19,291 bases of DNA, from assembly GCA_937891125.1 (NCBI GenBank), contig CALAEZ010000033.1, forward strand, positions 1-19,291, read 5' to 3'. This document shows positions 15,163 to 19,291 of the stretch, piece by piece. Both the position numbers and the translations under genes were made by a program. The stretch comes from an uncultured Treponema sp. (GTDB lineage: Bacteria > Spirochaetota > Spirochaetia > Treponematales > Treponemataceae). The notes below the pieces were generated by a model. That model was not told the DNA's origin. It saw only the letters and a list, made by a program, of their open reading frames with translations, and ran no database searches. Each line of letters starts with the position of its first letter. Within the stretch, counting starts at the first letter, position 1.

Positions 15163-15175
15163 TAGAATAATTCTA
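15163..15175 (+). promoter_or_regulatory. palindrome at the transcription start of the STAS gene
   Basis: TAGAAT, one A, then ATTCTA form a perfect 6-bp inverted repeat just downstream of the predicted transcription start. Its last base touches the AGGAG ribosome-binding site. It could be an operator for a dimeric regulator or, with a 1-base centre, a DNA site and not an RNA hairpin. No regulator is identified. Confidence 0.4.
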
Positions 15176-15188
15176 GGAGTGAAACAAT

Positions 15189-15740
15189 ATGAGCAATAGT
15201 AATAACCTTGTGCCAGGCTTTAATGACGAAAAGGATGACAGCTTAAAAATTACATTAGAAGAGGTTGAAGACGTTCCTCATTGTTTGATTGTTTATTTAA
15301 ATGGATATATTGACACATATAACTCCAGTTTTTTCCAGAAAAAGGTGCAAAAGATTGTTGAAACCGGCTTCATCAATCTGATTTTTAACTGTGGTGCCCT
15401 TAATTACGTTTCCTCTACTGGCATTGGTTCATTTACTGCGTTTCTGAAAATGGTAAAGCCAAAGGGTGGCGATATTGTTCTCCTTGAGATTCAGCCAAAG
15501 GTATACGAAGTCTTTCAGTTGCTCGGCTTTTCACAATTTTTTAACATTAAAAACACAACACCAGAATCAATTGCGCACTTTAAGCACGATGCTCCTGTTG
15601 AAACATCGGTATTCCCGAAGCTGTTTAGTTGCCCCGTTTGTTCTAAGCGCTTAAAGGCAACGAAGGCTGGTCGCTTCCGCTGCTCAGAATGTAAGTCGAT
15701 TATCGCCATTAATGAGCAGGGACAGGTGTTCCTAGGGTAA
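15189..15740 (+). CDS. STAS-domain anti-anti-sigma-like protein fused to a zinc ribbon
   Basis: 183 residues. Residues about 18-130 form a STAS domain of the SpoIIAA/RsbV type, which binds an anti-sigma kinase and is controlled by serine phosphorylation. The phosphorylation loop reads NYVSSTGIGSF at 72-82, where SpoIIAA-like proteins have DSSG. The Asp is replaced by Ser75, and Ser76 aligns with the phosphorylated Ser. Residues about 145-180 hold a four-cysteine zinc ribbon, Cys148/Cys151 and Cys165/Cys168 (CPVC and CSEC), an uncommon addition. No transmembrane or signal segment is seen, so it is cytoplasmic. It has its own strong promoter, a good ribosome-binding site and a terminator, so it is monocistronic. 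No anti-sigma kinase or sigma factor lies next to it. Its base composition is more AT-rich than its neighbours. Confidence 0.87.
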   Translation: MSNSNNLVPGFNDEKDDSLKITLEEVEDVPHCLIVYLNGYIDTYNSSFFQKKVQKIVETGFINLIFNCGALNYVSSTGIGSFTAFLKMVKPKGGDIVLLEIQPKVYEVFQLLGFSQFFNIKNTTPESIAHFKHDAPVETSVFPKLFSCPVCSKRLKATKAGRFRCSECKSIIAINEQGQVFLG

Positions 15741-15769
15741 CTACAACAAAAAAAAGCAATTATTTTTTC

Positions 15770-15800
15770 GGCACCTATTGACAAGGTGCCTTTTTCTTTT
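15770..15800 (+). terminator. intrinsic terminator after the STAS gene
   Basis: GGCACCT (15770-15776) pairs perfectly with AGGTGCC (15784-15790) around a 7-base loop and is followed by TTTTTCTTTT. It lies 30 bases after the stop codon and should end the STAS transcript. Confidence 0.85.
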
Positions 15801-16145
15801 CTAGCCACATGTGTAAAAGCTGTGGATAACTTTTGAAAACAGACGATTTTAATCAGAATTTCAGATATAATCCTATCTTATGACAATACAACAAAATAGC
15901 TCATTCGCTCTAAAAACCTATTTAATTTATTATATTACAAAGAAATAATAGCTGTAGCTGTTCATTTTTAGCAGAAAACCGTCACATTCACGTCAAAAAA
16001 ACTAGTAGAAATCGGGCGTTGTATAGGTTCAGGGCGGTGTACAAGCTGTGGATAACTTGTGCACTTTCCTGTGTGTAACTGCCTTTAGCAAGCGCCTCGT
16101 TCCCACCACGCATGTTTGTGGATACCTGGTTATGAAAAACTGTAG

Positions 16146-16179
16146 TTGTTTTTAGCCGCTCTTCGTGCTATTCTACTAT
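16146..16179 (+). promoter_or_regulatory. promoter of the membrane-protein pair
   Basis: TTGTTT (16146-16151), 17 bases, then TATTCT (16169-16174) is one reading. An overlapping TACTAT at 16174-16179 is an alternative -10. Either places the transcript start within about 0-5 bases of the ATG at 16186. No Shine-Dalgarno is present, so this is another candidate leaderless start. It lies just downstream of the third DnaA box. Confidence 0.45.
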
Positions 16180-16185
16180 AAGTGT

Positions 16186-17139
16186 ATGAAAAGGATTATC
16201 ACTGCGACTGCTCTGTTTTTTTCGTTCTGCTTAATTGGGACTATTGCTGGTGCTGTATTTTCTATGCTCTGCATGGATTTAACACAGTTTGTAATCGGCT
16301 CTAAGCTTTCGCTCTTTTCGCTTGAATTCTTTCTAAAAGGCATATATCTGTCGTTCCCGCTGGTGGCAATTATTTCGCTGTTGCTACTGGTTATGTACCA
16401 GATTCGTCACCCCGACAATGCATGGCCTGCGCTCATAAGCTACTGCGCGCTCAATGCGCTCACTTGGCTTGTCCTTATCCCGCTTATGCTTTTGCTTTCG
16501 CTACGCACGGATATTCGGCCACCAGCGGCAGCGCCTTCGGTAAGTGCAGGCTATTTCCGTACACAGGATGACCTTGTGTATTACTGGTCGGCATTTTCGT
16601 ATGATGGCAAGGGCGAAGGTTTGTATATTGATTCGTATGGCGTCAACGGAATGCCTGGCACCGTGTACCCGCTCCACGATGCAGAAAAGCCTGAGCAAAA
16701 AACGCCGTCAACGTTTGCTGATCCGCTGGTGTTAAGCGCCATAGACATGCCGAGGTGCGTTGCAGTCCCGCTTACCGCCTATCTGTACTTAATCTACCGT
16801 GCACGCGATTCGCTTTCACGCGGATATGTGTCTTGGCTCATTTTTGCTTCCATTGGGCTTGCACTCGCTGCCGTGTATGCTGCAAGCGGCTTAAGCTCAT
16901 GGCGACTACTGAATGCATTTATTGTTATCATAACAGGCGTTGGCGTGTCGCTGCTTAATTACGCATTGTACGCAAGTGACCTCCTAAAGCCGCTTACTGC
17001 CGTTTGGCTTAGAACGCTTGGCTCATTTGCCACTCATGTGCCGCTTGCTGCCTGTGTAAATGTGCTTATCGCGCTTATTCTGATTACAACTGGTAGCATA
17101 CGGCATACAACAAAAAAAGCCGGCAGGGAGTCAGCATGA
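16186..17139 (+). CDS. polytopic membrane protein, possible LptF/LptG-like partner
   Basis: 317 residues from the ATG at 16186; a GTG 21 bases earlier would lie inside the promoter. Likely membrane helices are at about 7-29, 51-71, 82-106, 215-233, 241-262 and 282-304. A soluble, Tyr/Asp-rich domain at about 108-185 sits between the two groups. Three helices, a soluble domain and three helices is the layout of LptF/LptG permease subunits, though the soluble domain here is much shorter. I do not recognise a family by motif. Its TGA overlaps the next gene's ATG by 4 bases (ATGA), so the two are translationally coupled and probably form a complex. The tail is basic (RHTTKKAGRES). Confidence 0.8.
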   Translation: MKRIITATALFFSFCLIGTIAGAVFSMLCMDLTQFVIGSKLSLFSLEFFLKGIYLSFPLVAIISLLLLVMYQIRHPDNAWPALISYCALNALTWLVLIPLMLLLSLRTDIRPPAAAPSVSAGYFRTQDDLVYYWSAFSYDGKGEGLYIDSYGVNGMPGTVYPLHDAEKPEQKTPSTFADPLVLSAIDMPRCVAVPLTAYLYLIYRARDSLSRGYVSWLIFASIGLALAAVYAASGLSSWRLLNAFIVIITGVGVSLLNYALYASDLLKPLTAVWLRTLGSFATHVPLAACVNVLIALILITTGSIRHTTKKAGRESA

Positions 17140-18956
17140 AAAAAATTGCACTTATCATTTTAGTTTACCTTGCACTTTCTTTCGGCATCTGCATAGGCAT
17201 TGCAAATCTTATGGGAAATGTCCCGCCGCTACTCGAAGGCGCTAAAACAAGTTACGTATTTTTCCGGTCGGTGCTTATTTTCTTTACGTTGCTCCCTGCA
17301 CTGTTGTGTGGCGCATTTCTTGTTGCAGCTGCTATCAGCTTTGCACAAACCGAGGGGAATGCACGCGTCCGCTTTTCACCACTGTTATTTCGCCACTACC
17401 GCAAGGTCATGCTTGCATCGTTCTGCATGGCATTCGTTCTGACCATGGTAAAAGAGCTGGGGGTGCCAGCAGTAAAAGCGCGGCAAACGGCAGCTGAACT
17501 TGCACCGCGCCTGTTGAGTGAATACCTTTCTTTTGGCGAACGCTTTTACGCGCAGGGGAATCATGCATTAGCGCACGAGTATGCAAAATCTGCACTCAAA
17601 ATTGATCCCACAAACAGCACCGCACTTACGCTTGTTGATGATACCGAAAAATTCCTTAATCAAATTCCTTCGCCAGAATACAACACGGTAGAGGAGCCAA
17701 AAGAAATAGATTACGCCAAGCTGGAGGTGCAGAATGAAACGGTTGCTTCGCTTATCGAAAAGGCCGAAAATGCTGCCAGCAAAGAACGTTGGTTTAATGC
17801 ACATTACTACGCTCAGCTTGCCGTTTCTTTTGGCACATCGCGCGACATCAATTTGCCTGATGCACAACGCATCGCAGCAGAAGCCTGGAATCATTTAGCA
17901 GATCCGCTGCTACCAAAGGATGCTGAAACCTGGAGCTTTTTTGCTGCAAAGCGGCGCGCATATCTTGCGTTAATTGCTGGCAACAACGTTGAAGCCTACT
18001 ACCAGTTTTTGGAGTTGTCACACCAACGACCTGCATACGACCAGGATCCTGACATAAAAAATTTCCTGCAAGTTGCCCTTGCACGCCTTGAAGAAGAATG
18101 TTTTTTCATTGATGAAACAATCAGTCTACAGCGCTTTGAATCTGCCCAAAACATTTATTTTACGATTCCGCATGAAAATGGTATGCGCGACGTGGTTTAC
18201 ATACGCGGAATAACGCAAGTTAAAAATACTGGCGGCATGTTAACTTATCTGCGCGGCTTTACGCTGTTTACGTATGGGCGCGATGGCAGGCTTGTACGAA
18301 CAGTTACCACGCCTTACGCAAAAATGACGGCAGAGCCGGTTGCGGCACTCAGCGAGGAAGCGCTTCAATATGCGGATGTAAAGCCAGAATATCGGCTTGT
18401 GCCAGCTTTACAGCTCAAGTCGGTTGAGCGTAACTGGCGTGGCACCGTAAATGAACCAGTGTATACGTATGCCGATTACGTTAGCGAGGCCGATAGAGCA
18501 ATTCCGAACTATTTGGTGCTTGCAATGCCCTTTAGTGACTTTTTGCTTGCATGTGACATTTCTCTCGGCCCAAACCGAATGAATCTGCCAGCGCTCATAA
18601 AGATAAGTGCGATTGTACACAATTATGGGTTTTCATCAGAAATTTTTACTGCGGCGCTTGTAAAACGCTTGTTATACCCGCTGCTGTTGCTCATACTTTT
18701 TATTTTTAGCGCCTCGTTTGCCTGGAATTACCGACTGGCGCCAAATCAGCTGTTCAAGTTTAAATGGATTTTAGTGCTACCGTTTGCAAGCTTTTTGCTG
18801 TACCTCATTATTGAAACATTACTTTTTATGGCAAATCTTGCTTGCTATGCGTTGATTGCAGTTACTGGACAATGGACGCTCATTATTGCAATCTGCGTAT
18901 GTTTGATTTTGCTGTTTTTCTGCAGCGCTTTGTTCCTTGCGCGCACTACCGAGTAA
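17136..18956 (+). CDS. membrane protein with LptF/LptG-like ends and a helical-repeat insert
   Basis: 606 residues with an AGGGAG ribosome-binding site. Helices are at about 4-24, 42-70 and 90-107. Then comes a long non-membrane part, with helices again at about 511-530, 543-565 and 578-602. The segment at 482-515 (NLPALIKI, then KRLLYPLLLL) resembles the stretch of LptF/LptG in which a cytoplasmic helix leads into the fourth membrane helix (ELHRRLALPL type). Residues about 50-120 resemble LptF/LptG helices 2 and 3. Inserted at about 125-235 are TPR-like helical pairs (GNHALAHEYAKSALKIDP). A beta-rich part at about 325-430 could be the periplasmic jelly-roll counterpart. This is a pattern-level comparison, so the assignment is tentative. 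With its coupled partner it may move a lipid or glycolipid. Confidence 0.75.
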   Translation: MKKIALIILVYLALSFGICIGIANLMGNVPPLLEGAKTSYVFFRSVLIFFTLLPALLCGAFLVAAAISFAQTEGNARVRFSPLLFRHYRKVMLASFCMAFVLTMVKELGVPAVKARQTAAELAPRLLSEYLSFGERFYAQGNHALAHEYAKSALKIDPTNSTALTLVDDTEKFLNQIPSPEYNTVEEPKEIDYAKLEVQNETVASLIEKAENAASKERWFNAHYYAQLAVSFGTSRDINLPDAQRIAAEAWNHLADPLLPKDAETWSFFAAKRRAYLALIAGNNVEAYYQFLELSHQRPAYDQDPDIKNFLQVALARLEEECFFIDETISLQRFESAQNIYFTIPHENGMRDVVYIRGITQVKNTGGMLTYLRGFTLFTYGRDGRLVRTVTTPYAKMTAEPVAALSEEALQYADVKPEYRLVPALQLKSVERNWRGTVNEPVYTYADYVSEADRAIPNYLVLAMPFSDFLLACDISLGPNRMNLPALIKISAIVHNYGFSSEIFTAALVKRLLYPLLLLILFIFSASFAWNYRLAPNQLFKFKWILVLPFASFLLYLIIETLLFMANLACYALIAVTGQWTLIIAICVCLILLFFCSALFLARTTE

Positions 18957-19000
18957 GAAGCTTTGCTGCAAGAAGCAGGGTATTGCCTCTCTACACGAAT

Positions 19001-19056
19001 AAGGGCGCGCTCGGAAGATTCGCTACATGAACCTCTCAAGCACGCCCTTGCTTTTT
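19001..19056 (+). terminator. hairpin with T-tract downstream of the last gene
   Basis: AAGGGCGCGCT (19001-19011) pairs with AGCACGCCCTT (19039-19049) with one mismatch, and a short T run (19052-19056) follows. It is the first strong structure after the stop at 18956 and could terminate the membrane-protein operon. The large 27-base loop is unusual for a terminator and matches a second copy at 19123-19149. Confidence 0.45.
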
Positions 19057-19090
19057 ACACTGCGCTCGCGCCCAGTGCGTGTTAGGGACA

Positions 19091-19110
19091 TTCGCTGCTT
19101 ACGCAGCGAA
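19091..19110. repeat. perfect 8-bp hairpin
   Basis: TTCGCTGC (19091-19098) pairs exactly with GCAGCGAA (19103-19110) around a 4-base loop. Flanking AGGGAC and GTCCT can extend the stem with a bulge. It sits between the two related repeat units of the right flank. Confidence 0.6.
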
Positions 19111-19116
19111 GTCCTG

Positions 19117-19155
19117 CGAGTTTGGAGGATTCGCTACGCAAACCTCGCAAACTCG
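19117..19155. repeat. second unit of the right-flank hairpin repeat
   Basis: CGAGTTTGGAGG (19117-19128) pairs with 19143-19155 with a single bulge and a 14-base loop. The core 19123-19149 matches 19012-19038 at 21 of 27 positions, while the outer arms of the two units are unrelated in sequence yet each pair with themselves. Confidence 0.55.
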
Positions 19156-19206
19156 TTATATTTATTATACTAACGGCTCAGGCACAGCCTTCGCCGAGAC
19201 TCGCCT

Positions 19207-19229
19207 AAAAACTCGTCTCACGAGTTTTT
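19207..19229. terminator. bidirectional intrinsic terminator
   Basis: AAAAACTCGT (19207-19216) and ACGAGTTTTT (19220-19229) form a perfect 10-bp stem with a 3-base loop and terminal A- and T-runs. The structure can stop transcription from either side. It likely separates the membrane-protein operon from a gene beyond the window edge. Confidence 0.65.
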
Positions 19230-19291
19230 TCGCTTCGCGACCGGCTCCCTACCTGTGCCATTATACCAGGGTTTACACCAAGCCCTGAGCC

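Larger units (their letters stand above)
15741..16185. other. gene-free region with DnaA boxes and an AT-rich patch
   Basis: No gene is seen in 445 bases. After a terminator at 15770-15800 there are two exact DnaA boxes, TGTGGATAA at 15821-15829 and 16047-16055, and one 8/9 match, TGTGGATAC, at 16117-16125. All three are in the same orientation. A weaker TGTGTAAAA is at 15810-15818. Between the first two lies an AT-rich stretch, about 15870-15960, that could melt easily. This is the usual make-up of a DnaA-bound locus: a replication origin, a DnaA-titrating site, or a DnaA-regulated promoter for the gene at 16186. dnaA and dnaN are not adjacent. Confidence 0.55.
18957..19291. other. gene-free, hairpin-rich right flank
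   Basis: No convincing gene is seen after the last stop. The 335 bases hold at least four hairpins, a direct-repeat pair inside two of them, a terminator-like structure at 19207-19229, and a long-range inverted repeat (19175-19182 with 19284-19291) that encloses that terminator. The density of nested palindromes resembles arrays of intergenic repeats and not a coding remnant. Confidence 0.55.

Noticed and set aside
15741..16185. A definite chromosomal origin
   Set aside because: By eye there is no clear change of GC skew across the region and dnaA is not adjacent. Kept as a candidate DnaA-bound locus only.

Overview
The window carries 16 complete protein genes, all recognisably bacterial, with roughly 50% GC by eye. 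The mixture points to a spirochaete of the Treponema type. This rests on the prolipoprotein transferase gene, the secreted DUF3015-like protein, a DUF4105 (Lnb-like) envelope protein, a divergent TagA/WecG-like protein and a treponeme-style MinD-like ATPase with a coiled-coil tail. It is an inference from gene content and composition; no rRNA or other marker is present, so the taxon is only moderately supported. No tRNA, rRNA, CRISPR array, transposase or phage gene was seen.

Left block (about 0.2-9.0 kb, all on the minus strand, so read right to left): a MinD-like ATPase, lgt, proC and a large EF-hand membrane protein are packed with gaps of 10, 2 and 3 bases and look like one operon. After a weak terminator come a small secreted DUF3015-like protein, a DUF4105/Lnb-like protein with a probable outer-membrane barrel, and uppP. 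The theme is the cell envelope: lipoprotein acylation, undecaprenyl phosphate recycling and exported proteins of unknown role.

Centre (about 9.0-15.1 kb): divergent promoters sit back to back between the MinD-like gene and an S41 processing protease (ctpA). On the plus strand follow rsmE, an overlapping degenerate TagA/WecG-like gene, and a sigma-54-activator-like protein that lacks a DNA-binding domain. A TrmH/TrmJ-like RNA methyltransferase lies on the minus strand, convergent with that run, followed by a divergently transcribed short-chain dehydrogenase.

Right block (about 15.1-19.3 kb): a STAS anti-sigma-antagonist fused to a zinc ribbon has a near-consensus promoter and a strong terminator. 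Then comes a 445-base gene-free stretch with two exact DnaA boxes, one near-exact box and an AT-rich patch. Next are two translationally coupled membrane proteins whose ends resemble the LptF/LptG permease fold. Both edges of the window are gene-free and crowded with inverted repeats.

A recurring feature is that several genes have a -10 hexamer only 6-9 bases before the ATG and no Shine-Dalgarno, suggesting leaderless mRNAs. The most unusual items are the DnaA-box region, the LptFG-like pair, the Lnb-like barrel protein, the STAS-zinc ribbon fusion and two proteins that keep a fold but have lost key residues or domains.
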